Below, one piece after another: positions 1 to 5,076 of a stretch of DNA of 5,076 bases. Every line of letters starts with the position of its first letter. Position 1 is the first letter of the stretch. Source of the DNA: Bacteroidota bacterium (lineage in GTDB: Bacteria; Bacteroidota; Bacteroidia; Cytophagales; Cyclobacteriaceae). The notes under the pieces were generated by a model that ran no database searches, was not told the DNA's origin, and worked only from the letters and a program-made list of their open reading frames with translations. The position numbers were made by a program, and so were the translations under genes. The stretch covers positions 1 to 5,076 of the forward strand of contig JAEWLI010000220.1 in NCBI GenBank assembly GCA_023393375.1, in the 5' to 3' direction.

Positions 1-24
1 CCCCAACCCAATCCCCAACCCTCC
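1..24. repeat. C-rich hexameric tract at the window edge
   Basis: The first 24 bases read as four loose hexamers, CCCCAA, CCCAAT, CCCCAA and CCCTCC. The period and C/A-rich composition recall the hexamer tails that end the long repeats at 1873-1898 and 2497-2528. It may be the end of another copy of that repeat whose body lies outside the window, but the cut edge prevents testing this. A chance C-rich stretch is the alternative. Confidence 0.35.
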
Positions 25-127
25 AATATCTCTTTTTTTTGAAACATTATTGGTAATATATTATTAATTAAAAATAATCGCATAAATGAAGTAATTATAA
101 ATCATATATACATTTAATTGATATACC
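25..127 (+). promoter_or_regulatory. AT-rich leader upstream of the VKOR-like gene
   Basis: This is about 100 bases of very AT-rich DNA directly before the start codon at 128, and the only place a promoter for that gene can lie within the window. A TACATTTA at 109-116 resembles the Bacteroidota -7 element (TAnnTTTG), but no convincing TTG -33 partner is seen at the right distance. There is no purine-rich Shine-Dalgarno site before the ATG, which is common in this phylum. The promoter location is inference. Confidence 0.3.
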
Positions 128-1606
128 ATGGATCATCAATCACATCATGACGGAATGGGGAAAAGAGGTGTAAGCCGTCCCATGTCGCATGACGATGGAC
201 ATCATAAGATGGACAGGGAAAAAATGCTCCATTCCCATCATGAACAAACCCTCTGGATTTATTGGACGATTATTTTGCTGGGTTTTTGGCTACTGGTTTC
301 CCCCCTCACGTTTAGTTATGGAAAAAATATTGTACAACCTTCGGGAGGCCGTGAACTATGGTTAAACGATGATATGAGGGTTTTGCTGATGCAAATTAGT
401 GATATGCTTTCAGGATTTTTGCTGATCATGCTGGGTTGGAGATCTTTACGCCCCAACCGGCCTGTAAGTTTGTGGATAGCCTGTTTCATCGGTATTTGGT
501 TAAACATGGCCCCCATTATCTTTTGGGCACCCAATGCAATATCCTACATAAACGGTACTTTGGTGGGTGTTTTGGTCATTACGCTTACCATCCTGGTGCC
601 AGGTATGCCCAATATGATCAAGTACATGAAAATGGGTTCTGAAGTACCACAAGGATGGTCCTACAATCCCTCCAGTTGGCCTCAACGGGGAATAATGATC
701 GGGCTGGCTTTTGTAGGATGGCTGGTATCCCGTTATTTAGGTGCTTTTCAAATGGGATACATTGATCATGCATGGGATCCATTTTTTGGGGAAAGCTCAA
801 TGTTGGTACTAAATTCTGACATGTCTTTCTCATTGCCTATATCAGATGGTGGACTAGGGGCTTTGGCCTACACACTGGAATTTTTGATGGGATGGATGGG
901 AAGTCCTTCAAGGTGGCGTACCATGCCCTGGATGGTAACCATATTTGGGATTTTGGTGATTCCTCTGGGGCTGGTGCATATTTTTCTGGTGATTTCCCAA
1001 CCAGTGATGGTGGGTGAATGGTGTACCTTCTGCCTTTTGGCTGCGGCGATTATGTTGCCCATGATCCCTCTGGAACTGGATGAAGTGATAGCTATGGGAC
1101 AGCACATGGTAAAAGCAAAAAAGAGGGGTGACAACCTTTGGAAAGTATTTTGGAAAGGAGGGGAGCCTTTCGAAGAAAACATGGACGAACGTTCTCCCAA
1201 GATTGCCGAATTCCCGGTTAAGCCGGTTGAGGTATATAAATCCTCCATTTGGGGAATGAGCTTTCCATGGACACTCAGCCTTTCAGCTTTGATCGGCCTG
1301 TTCGTGATGTTTATACCAGGGATGCTTGGGATCAGCATTGAAGCGACTGCCTCCAATGTTTTCCACCTTACCGGTTCACTGATCATAGTTGTGTCTATAA
1401 TCTGTATGGGTGAAGTGGTCCGAATTGGGCGTTATTTCAATATTTTACTAGGTTTAACTTTGGCTGTGGTGCCGTGGCTGGTAAATGATGGTGCCAGCAC
1501 AATGTATATTCTTGGTACAATATCTGGTTTAGCAGTAGCCGCACTGTCATTACCATGTGGCACAATTACGGAAAAATATGGTTTATGGGATAAATATGTA
1601 AAATAG
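128..1606 (+). CDS. SPW-repeat / vitamin K epoxide reductase-like membrane protein
   Basis: This is a 492-residue polytopic inner-membrane protein. Residues 1-40 form a hydrophilic tail with nine histidines (3, 6, 7, 21, 25, 26, 35, 37, 38) and several methionines. Two SPW-type repeats follow, about 41-104 (VSPL at 57-60) and 114-158 (MAPI at 127-130). The VKOR-like core is about 185-320, with WDPFFG at 216-221, LGALAYTLE at 243-251 and the redox motif WCTFC (C299, C302) at the start of a helix. The C-terminus (380-480) has more helices and a third SPW-like half repeat (VVPW at 447-450). VKOR homologues pass electrons from protein or small-molecule thiols to quinones through CxxC. Here the loop that normally carries the second cysteine pair (about 216-245) has no cysteine; the only others are C119, C427 and C477, so the substrate and even redox activity are uncertain. 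The His/Met tail suggests metal binding (inference). The ATG at 128 is chosen because it begins the tail and no better start lies upstream. The gene stands alone with no operon partner. Confidence 0.85.
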   Translation: MDHQSHHDGMGKRGVSRPMSHDDGHHKMDREKMLHSHHEQTLWIYWTIILLGFWLLVSPLTFSYGKNIVQPSGGRELWLNDDMRVLLMQISDMLSGFLLIMLGWRSLRPNRPVSLWIACFIGIWLNMAPIIFWAPNAISYINGTLVGVLVITLTILVPGMPNMIKYMKMGSEVPQGWSYNPSSWPQRGIMIGLAFVGWLVSRYLGAFQMGYIDHAWDPFFGESSMLVLNSDMSFSLPISDGGLGALAYTLEFLMGWMGSPSRWRTMPWMVTIFGILVIPLGLVHIFLVISQPVMVGEWCTFCLLAAAIMLPMIPLELDEVIAMGQHMVKAKKRGDNLWKVFWKGGEPFEENMDERSPKIAEFPVKPVEVYKSSIWGMSFPWTLSLSALIGLFVMFIPGMLGISIEATASNVFHLTGSLIIVVSIICMGEVVRIGRYFNILLGLTLAVVPWLVNDGASTMYILGTISGLAVAALSLPCGTITEKYGLWDKYVK

Positions 1607-1623
1607 TTTTCTGTTGAGATTTA

Positions 1624-1673
1624 GTCTGAATCACGAATCAGGTGGTAGCACTGATGACATGGATTAGAATTTT
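1624..1673 (+). repeat. Decayed copy of the 'ATCACGGATTA' repeat
   Basis: GTCTGAATCACGAATCAGG at 1624-1642 matches GTCAGAATCACGGATTAGG at 2384-2402 with three differences. The following GCACTGATGACATGGATT (1648-1665) matches 2437-2455 with small indels. It lacks the hexamer tail found on the two long copies. It lies 18 bases after the stop of the VKOR-like gene, so the family has entered this intergenic space more than once or has been partly duplicated. Confidence 0.65.
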
Positions 1674-1776
1674 CCTTTGTTAAGCGAAGTCATCCCGACT
1701 TATTTTTTGGTCGGCTACGGTGTTTCAGGGATAGGAGTAGGAGGGATCTTAGGCTTGGGTACGAAACTACCAAAAA

Positions 1777-1898
1777 GTCAGAATCACGGATTGAAAGGAT
1801 TACTCTGATTTCACGGATTAGGATTCAGAGATAAAAATGAATTTAATCGTTAGCTGAAACTCTTTACACTCTCAAACTCAAACTTCAATTCACACCCT
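1777..1898 (+). repeat. Long repeat copy R1, left flank of the GxxExxY unit
   Basis: This 122-bp copy begins GTCAGAATCACGGATT and carries a second CACGGATTA at 1812-1820. It then has an AT-rich middle (ATTTAATCGTTAGCTGAAAC) and ends in hexamers CAAACT, CAAACT, TCAATT, CACACC (1873-1896). It aligns along its whole length with 2412-2528 in the same orientation, with scattered substitutions and short indels. The shared middle and tail show these are copies of one element rather than chance short matches. Confidence 0.8.
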
Positions 1899-1919
1899 CT
1901 TCGGGTATGAAACAAAAAA

Positions 1920-1962
1920 AATCCGTGTAATCCTTTGATCTGTGGTAATCAGTGATTCAGAC
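1920..1962 (-). repeat. Inverted repeat copy R2, upstream of the GxxExxY gene
   Basis: Read on the minus strand it begins GTCTGAATCACTGATTACC and ends GGATTACACGGATT, the same head sequence as R1 and R3 in opposite orientation. It therefore forms an imperfect inverted pair of about 43 bp with 2412-2455. It has no hexamer tail. It sits 39 bases before the ATG of the GxxExxY gene, so that gene's promoter must lie in or very near it. Confidence 0.75.
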
Positions 1963-2001
1963 AAAAGGGAAATTTATTAAATTGCACAGAAACAAATTAT
2001 T

Positions 2002-2382
2002 ATGGAAAAAGAGCTTAAACATAAAGCTATAACCGAAAAGGTTTTAGGTGCATCATTTGAGGTTCATAAATTTCTTGGCAACGGATTTCAAGAGGTTATT
2101 TATCAAAGGGCATTGGCATATGAGATGTATTTGGCTGGATTGAATTTTGAACGAGAAATAGAACAAAACATCTTTTACAAAAATCTCGATGAGCCTATTG
2201 GCACAAGAAGGGCTGATTTTTTGGTTGAAGGTGCTGTATTAGTTGAAATTAAAGCCATAGTTGAGCTTGAGGATGTTCATTTGGCTCAGATACTAAACTA
2301 TTTGAAAGCATATAGATTAGAAGTCGGCTTATTGATCAATTTTGGTTCTAAGAGTGTAACGTTTAAGAGGGTTGTACTATAA
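2002..2382 (+). CDS. GxxExxY protein (PD-(D/E)XK nuclease-like)
   Basis: This 126-residue soluble protein has the family signature GFQEVIY at residues 28-34 (G28, E31, Y34). A PD-(D/E)XK-like core follows: RRADFLVEG at 69-77 with D72, then LVEIKA at 80-85 with E82 and K84, and a conserved-looking QILNYLKAY at 96-104. The length is normal for the family (about 120-135 residues) and the gene appears intact. Family members are assigned to the PD-(D/E)XK nuclease superfamily, but no reaction, target or biological role is established to my knowledge, so DNA cleavage is not claimed. The ATG at 2002 gives the usual short N-terminus; no Shine-Dalgarno site precedes it. The gene is framed by an inverted repeat copy 39 bases upstream and another copy starting one base after its stop, so it travels with those repeats rather than with its neighbours. 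Its AT-rich, lysine-rich coding style differs from the more GC-balanced gene to its left. Confidence 0.88.
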   Translation: MEKELKHKAITEKVLGASFEVHKFLGNGFQEVIYQRALAYEMYLAGLNFEREIEQNIFYKNLDEPIGTRRADFLVEGAVLVEIKAIVELEDVHLAQILNYLKAYRLEVGLLINFGSKSVTFKRVVL

Positions 2383-2383
2383 T

Positions 2384-2405
2384 GTCAGAATCACGGATTA
2401 GGTGG
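2384..2405 (+). repeat. Half copy R3a directly after the GxxExxY stop
   Basis: GTCAGAATCACGGATTAGG begins at 2384, one base after the TAA at 2380-2382. It matches the head of the long copies but is cut short; a full copy begins at 2412, so two heads lie in tandem 28 bases apart. The following GTGG is shared with the decayed copy at 1624-1645, so that copy may derive from this R3a-R3b arrangement with an internal deletion. Confidence 0.75.
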
Positions 2406-2411
2406 AAAACT

Positions 2412-2528
2412 GTCAGAATCACGGATTAAACGGATTGCACTGATGGACACGGATTATATTTTAGAATATGAAATTTAATTTTCAGCTAAAACCCTTCACA
2501 CCCACACTCAAACCCAAACTCACACCCT
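2412..2528 (+). repeat. Long repeat copy R3b, right flank; overlaps the phosphatase stop
   Basis: This 117-bp copy is collinear with 1777-1898: head GTCAGAATCACGGATTAAAC, a second CACGGATTA at 2448-2456, middle TTTAATTTTCAGCTAAAACC, then five clean hexamers CACACC, CACACT, CAAACC, CAAACT, CACACC at 2497-2526. The last hexamers contain the stop codon (2520-2522) and final two codons of the minus-strand phosphatase. Similarity to the left copy fades just after CACACCCT at 2521-2528. Confidence 0.8.
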
Positions 2529-4457
2529 TATTCCTATCACCATGATATCGTCAAGCTGTTCTACATCTTTTTTCCATTGTGTTAATGTCTGCAATAGATG
2601 CTCCTGCTGGCATTTCATGGGTTTTTCACAAATTTCCAAAATGGTTTCCCTGAACCTCTTGTAAAAGAATTTGTCACAACCATTTTCACCACCAATTTGG
2701 TCAGCATAACCGTCTGAGAACATATAAATGATATCCCCAGGCTCGAGGTCGATTTCGGTATCCACAAACTCAGATTCATTTATGGTCATCCCAATAGAGA
2801 AGATGCTACCGGTGATTTGAATGATTTCATGATTCCGGACCACATATACAGGGCTTTTCGCTCCGGCATATTGCAGTTTTTTTCTATCATTATCGATTAT
2901 ACACAATGCGATATCCATACCATCGGTAAAATAAGGGTTTTCTCCCCCAGAATGAAGTTCTTTTTCAACCAGTGAATTCAGTTGGTTAAGAATACCCGAA
3001 GCACTGACATTGTTTTTTAGGTATTGCAAACTATTATTTAACAAATGAATACCAGTGATAGACATAAAAGCCCCACTTACGCCATGACCGGTACAATCAC
3101 CTACAGCAATCACATATTTTTCTCCGATTGTGTCAAACCAATAGAAATCGCCGCTTACAATATTTTTGGGTAAATTCAAAATAAAAAGGTCATCTGTATA
3201 TTTCCTGATGGTGTCTTGAGGTGGCAGTAAAGATTCCTGAAATACCTTTGCCGCGGTTATGCTATCCTGCATTTCATTGTAAAGTAATTCCAGTTTATTC
3301 CTTTGGGTCCTGATCTTAATATTTGCCTCATGCAAATTTTCAGTTTGTGTTTGCAGTTCTTCTCTTTGATGGGAAATTTCATCATTTTTTTCATTCAGCT
3401 TTCGGTTGAATTGTTTTTGGGCCAGATAATTTCTGAAAATAAGGAATGTAACTGCTCCGATCAATCCAATAAAAAGGATAAAGACATAAATAATGTGTTT
3501 TTGCGATTTGATGACCGCAGTTTGTTCGGCTACCACCTTTTTTTGTTGTGCCAGGAGCAACTTTTGTTCAGATATCTCAGCTAAAACCTCTTTCAGTTCC
3601 TCGCTGCGGGCGGTTATTTCTTGTTCCTGTAGTTTGAACGACCTATCCAGTTCTGCAATTTTCAATATTTGAGAATCCAACTGATGCACCTGATTGTCCA
3701 GCAATTGTTGTTTTGAAATAATGTTGGTATTCAGCCTAAAGAGGGTTTTCTTTTGGTTATCGATTAGAGTTTGCTGATTTTCAATTTCAGTGACATGGTT
3801 TTTAATTTCTTCTATATGTGAGCTTATTTCTTTTTTCTTTTCATCTATTTCTTTCCTTAATTCATCCAGTTCCAATTGCTGCCGGGATACTTTTTCCTTT
3901 TCTTGAACTAAACTTTCCCGGGTAGTTTTATAAAGTGCTGCAACGTCAATTTCCGTACCACCCAATAAAATCACATCGGGATTAACCGTAAGTCCGGAAT
4001 TGATGATATTGGCCTTATTTATTTCAAACTTTATATAACTTTGTTGCATATAATAGTTCACCATGACATTTCTTTTGTCTTCTGCCAGGTCGGAAAAGAT
4101 AAGGACTGGTTTGGATTTGAACTGATCGTATATTTCTTTGGTGTAATTTGAAAAATCCTTGTCCAGAAATAAGATTTGTACTTCCCCAACATCCGATATC
4201 TTCCTATAATGTAAAAATTGAATCGGCTTTTTGTGTAAACGTAAATCGGTGATTGATTTAGCAAATTCTTCTGCGATTACTTTTTGTTGGGTCAATACCC
4301 CGAATCTGTAGCTGTTGAGTTCATCATGATTTGGCCAATTGATGTTTTGTGCAATTTTATACGACAAGGCTGATTTTATCTGGTGTTGTTTGCTATCCTG
4401 AGCATACAAACCCACGAATGCCATTGAAATAACAAGACACAAATACAACCTTTTCAT
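2520..4457 (-). CDS. Membrane sensor with YfiR-like (DUF4154) domain and SpoIIE/PP2C phosphatase
   Basis: This is a 645-residue protein counted from the ATG at 4457-4455. Residues 1-19 are a signal peptide (MKRLYLCLVISMAFVGLYA). Residues about 24-176 match the DUF4154/YfiR pattern, including RFGVLTQQ, VQILFLDKDF, KPVLIFSDL and FEINKANIINSGLTVNPDVILL. Residues about 180-320 are a long Glu/Lys/Gln-rich coiled coil, 321-341 a single membrane helix, and 345-405 a second coiled coil. Residues about 406-645 are a SpoIIE-type PPM phosphatase with VSGDFYWF (434-441), GDCTGHGVSGAFMS (453-466), QYAGAKSPVYVV (529-540), FSDGYADQ (580-587) and LDDIMVIG (635-642). The expected metal-binding aspartates are present (D437, D454, D582, D636/637), so it should be an active Ser/Thr phosphatase. 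The inferred topology puts the YfiR-like domain and first coiled coil in the periplasm and the phosphatase in the cytoplasm. Related phosphatases act on STAS anti-anti-sigma factors; no such partner is in the window. A TTG 18 bases upstream could add six residues but would spoil the signal peptide. No Shine-Dalgarno site is seen. Confidence 0.9.
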   Translation of the reverse strand: MKRLYLCLVISMAFVGLYAQDSKQHQIKSALSYKIAQNINWPNHDELNSYRFGVLTQQKVIAEEFAKSITDLRLHKKPIQFLHYRKISDVGEVQILFLDKDFSNYTKEIYDQFKSKPVLIFSDLAEDKRNVMVNYYMQQSYIKFEINKANIINSGLTVNPDVILLGGTEIDVAALYKTTRESLVQEKEKVSRQQLELDELRKEIDEKKKEISSHIEEIKNHVTEIENQQTLIDNQKKTLFRLNTNIISKQQLLDNQVHQLDSQILKIAELDRSFKLQEQEITARSEELKEVLAEISEQKLLLAQQKKVVAEQTAVIKSQKHIIYVFILFIGLIGAVTFLIFRNYLAQKQFNRKLNEKNDEISHQREELQTQTENLHEANIKIRTQRNKLELLYNEMQDSITAAKVFQESLLPPQDTIRKYTDDLFILNLPKNIVSGDFYWFDTIGEKYVIAVGDCTGHGVSGAFMSITGIHLLNNSLQYLKNNVSASGILNQLNSLVEKELHSGGENPYFTDGMDIALCIIDNDRKKLQYAGAKSPVYVVRNHEIIQITGSIFSIGMTINESEFVDTEIDLEPGDIIYMFSDGYADQIGGENGCDKFFYKRFRETILEICEKPMKCQQEHLLQTLTQWKKDVEQLDDIMVIGIRV

Positions 4458-4514
4458 ATACACTTTTATAGCCAAGCTTTTAAAAATCCCTCCATCAGAA
4501 TCATTGAATATTAT
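4458..4514 (-). promoter_or_regulatory. Short upstream region of the phosphatase gene
   Basis: Only 57 bases separate the phosphatase ATG from the stop of the upstream broken reading frame on the same strand. It is AT-rich. The purine run GGAGGGATTT (minus strand, about 4485-4494) lies about 27 bases before the ATG, too far to be a normal ribosome binding site for it, though only about 10 bases before the alternative TTG at 4475. No convincing Bacteroidota -33/-7 promoter was found, so the promoter may lie further upstream inside the broken gene. Confidence 0.25.
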
Positions 4515-4923
4515 TTAGCAACAGTACAATTCTGTGACTTTTATTACACCCTGTGGTTTTACGGGCCACAAGGTTTCTATATCATCGTTGAAATCATTGT
4601 ATGCCACTTCCGTTAATTTCATTGTATAAATACCCGTTTTTTTCCCATATTTTGTTTTAGTGATGCCCTATATGTTGTTGAGCGTTATCCTTTCGCTAAA
4701 GGGTAACTGACTCATAAATTTAGTTGTATAACTCCTACGGGAATGGCTGATGGCACCACCCTTCCTACACATGTAAGTAAAAGTGATAAGGTTATAATTA
4801 CGCGCTTTTTTTGATGGAATGGAGGTGATATTTTATGTTCAGGGGCTTTGTTGGTGATTGAAATGGTCTCATCATGTATTCCACTGTAGACGGATTTTAA
4901 AAGGGGATATGGTTTAATTTTAA
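4515..4923 (-). pseudogene. Broken protein gene of unknown family (frameshift plus in-frame TAG)
   Basis: Two open stretches on the minus strand read as parts of one protein. The upstream part (frame open from 4957 to 4715) includes YPLLKSVYSGIHDETISITN and APEHKISPPF. The downstream part (from 4832 down to the TAA at 4515-4517) includes YNLITFTYMCRKGG, MSQLPFSERITLNNI, then a TAG at 4668-4670, then GKKTGIYTMKLTEVAYNDFN and VKPQGVIKVTELYCC. The parts join if one base is restored in the run of seven A's (minus strand, 4806-4812). The repaired product would be about 135 residues with alternating hydrophobic residues suggesting beta strands. No start codon is evident, so the 5' end is probably missing; the frame runs 34 bases into the toxin gene. 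I do not recognise the family. The rhythm loosely recalls the Ig-like C-terminal domains of GldM-type proteins, but this is only an impression. The alternative is chance open frames in non-coding DNA. Confidence 0.5.
4684..4707. other. 10-bp hairpin with a 4-base loop
   Basis: GTTATCCTTT at 4684-4693 pairs with AAAGGGTAAC at 4698-4707 around the loop CGCT, with nine Watson-Crick pairs and one T-G wobble (4688/4703). No T-run follows on either strand, so it is not a typical intrinsic terminator. It lies within the broken gene, just upstream (in the minus sense) of its TAG. Function unknown. Confidence 0.45.
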
Positions 4924-5076
4924 CTATCCTTTCATCTTTGATGGATCTTGACGGGAATCAAAAAAATCAGTTATGAAAATTGTATTGTCCTCTACTTTGT
5001 AAATAATCTTTATATAGTGAATAATCAACCTTCGGTGATCTTGATGAAGATGCTGTAAGTATTCTTCACGTTGACC
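4924..5076 (-). CDS. RelE/ParE-family toxin, C-terminal half (cut by window edge)
   Basis: Fifty codons are open from the window edge (first codon GGT at 5076-5074) to a TAG at 4926-4924. The sequence HRRLIIHYIKIIYKVED, then TIFITDFFDSRQDPSKMKG, matches the C-terminal beta strands of ParE/RelE-type toxins, where a 'Y(R/K)IIY' strand is followed by an 'I.I..(V/F)FD.RQ(N/D)P' strand. Such toxins are about 95-100 residues long, so about half is visible and the start lies beyond 5076. Family members poison gyrase (ParE) or cleave mRNA at the ribosome (RelE); the sequence does not decide which. The antitoxin is normally encoded just upstream, which here is outside the window. The visible part has no frameshift and looks intact, unlike the broken frame that follows it on the same strand. 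Confidence 0.75.
   Translation of the reverse strand, partial: GQREEYLQHLHQDHRRLIIHYIKIIYKVEDNTIFITDFFDSRQDPSKMKG

Larger units (their letters stand above)
1607..2001. other. Non-coding repeat-rich intergenic region
   Basis: No credible gene is seen on either strand in these 395 bases. It holds a decayed repeat copy (1624-1673), a unique stretch with a weak hairpin (1695-1699 CCGAC pairing with 1710-1714 GTCGG), a long repeat copy with hexamer tail (1777-1898), an inverted copy (1920-1962) and about 40 AT-rich bases before the GxxExxY start. No hairpin followed by a T-run was found to mark a clear terminator for the gene ending at 1606. Confidence 0.7.
1777..2528 (+). mobile_element. Putative repeat-bracketed GxxExxY cassette
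   Basis: A single gene (2002-2382) sits inside nested repeats: long direct copies at 1777-1898 and 2412-2528, and an inverted copy at 1920-1962 facing the right-hand copies. No transposase or integrase is encoded. From general knowledge, GxxExxY genes in Bacteroidota are often found beside dispersed repeats of this type, so a non-autonomous cassette moved in trans is a reasonable reading. Recombination between the two direct copies would remove one 635-bp unit with the gene. No clear target-site duplication was identified and the outer limits are approximate, so mobility is inference. Confidence 0.4.

Noticed and set aside
868..1386. 172-codon open frame on the minus strand
   Set aside because: It lies wholly inside the VKOR-like gene, whose translation shows clear membrane helices and motifs. 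The minus-strand product shows no recognisable domain.
1695..1714. CCGAC/GTCGG hairpin as a terminator for the VKOR-like gene
   Set aside because: The stem is only five pairs plus a possible wobble, the T-run is in the loop rather than after the stem, and it lies about 90 bases past the stop.
1624..2528. CRISPR array
   Set aside because: The repeats are too long, irregularly spaced, in both orientations and diverged; there are no uniform spacers and no cas genes.
1777..2528. Insertion sequence with its own transposase
   Set aside because: The only gene inside is the 126-residue GxxExxY protein; it lacks transposase motifs and no other reading frame of suitable size exists.
3303..3584. 93-codon open frame on the plus strand
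   Set aside because: It is antisense to the coiled-coil and membrane-helix part of the phosphatase, and its hydrophobic look is explained by the complement of the Lys/Glu/Gln-rich coiled coil.
4058..4264. 68-codon open frame on the minus strand
   Set aside because: It is an alternative frame within the YfiR-like domain of the phosphatase; the in-frame product has the recognisable domain.
4473..4475. TTG at 4475 as the phosphatase start
   Set aside because: It adds six residues before a good signal peptide that begins naturally at the ATG at 4457; the charged n-region followed by a hydrophobic core and Ala cleavage site fits the ATG better.

Overview
The window looks like chromosomal accessory DNA from a member of the Bacteroidota, plausibly a Cytophagales/Cyclobacteriaceae-type marine or soil bacterium. 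This is inferred from AT-rich intergenic DNA, the lack of Shine-Dalgarno sites before the starts, a SpoIIE-type phosphatase with a periplasmic DUF4154/YfiR-like domain, and a GxxExxY gene set among 'ATCACGGATTA'-type dispersed repeats. The species cannot be named from the sequence.

Layout: (1) 1-127 is a leader with a C-rich hexameric tract at its edge. (2) 128-1606 (+) encodes a polytopic membrane protein with SPW repeats around a vitamin K epoxide reductase (VKOR)-like core, with one CxxC and a His-rich N-terminal tail. (3) 1607-2001 is non-coding and repeat-rich: a decayed repeat copy, a 122-bp copy and an inverted copy. (4) 2002-2382 (+) is a complete small GxxExxY protein (PD-(D/E)XK nuclease-like fold). 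(5) 2384-2528 holds one half copy and one long copy of the same repeat; the end of the long copy runs into the stop codon of the next gene. (6) 2520-4457 (-) is a large sensor phosphatase: signal peptide, YfiR-like periplasmic domain, long coiled coil, one membrane helix, second coiled coil, SpoIIE/PP2C-type phosphatase. (7) 4515-4923 (-) looks like the remains of a protein gene broken by one frameshift and one stop. (8) 4924-5076 (-) is the C-terminal half of a RelE/ParE-family toxin; the rest of it, and presumably its antitoxin, lie beyond the window.

The genes do not form an operon. The VKOR-like protein and the phosphatase are convergent, and the GxxExxY unit sits between them. Direct repeats of about 120 bp (1777-1898 and 2412-2528) and imperfect inverted repeats (1920-1962 against 2412-2455) bracket the GxxExxY gene, so the unit resembles a transposase-free cassette. 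Each long repeat ends in a tract of CAAACT/CACACC hexamers, and a similar C-rich tract opens the window. The right half (toxin fragment, broken gene) also suggests genome turnover. The observations most worth following up are the repeat-bracketed GxxExxY cassette with its hexamer tails, and the one-polypeptide link between a YfiR-like sensor and a phosphatase.
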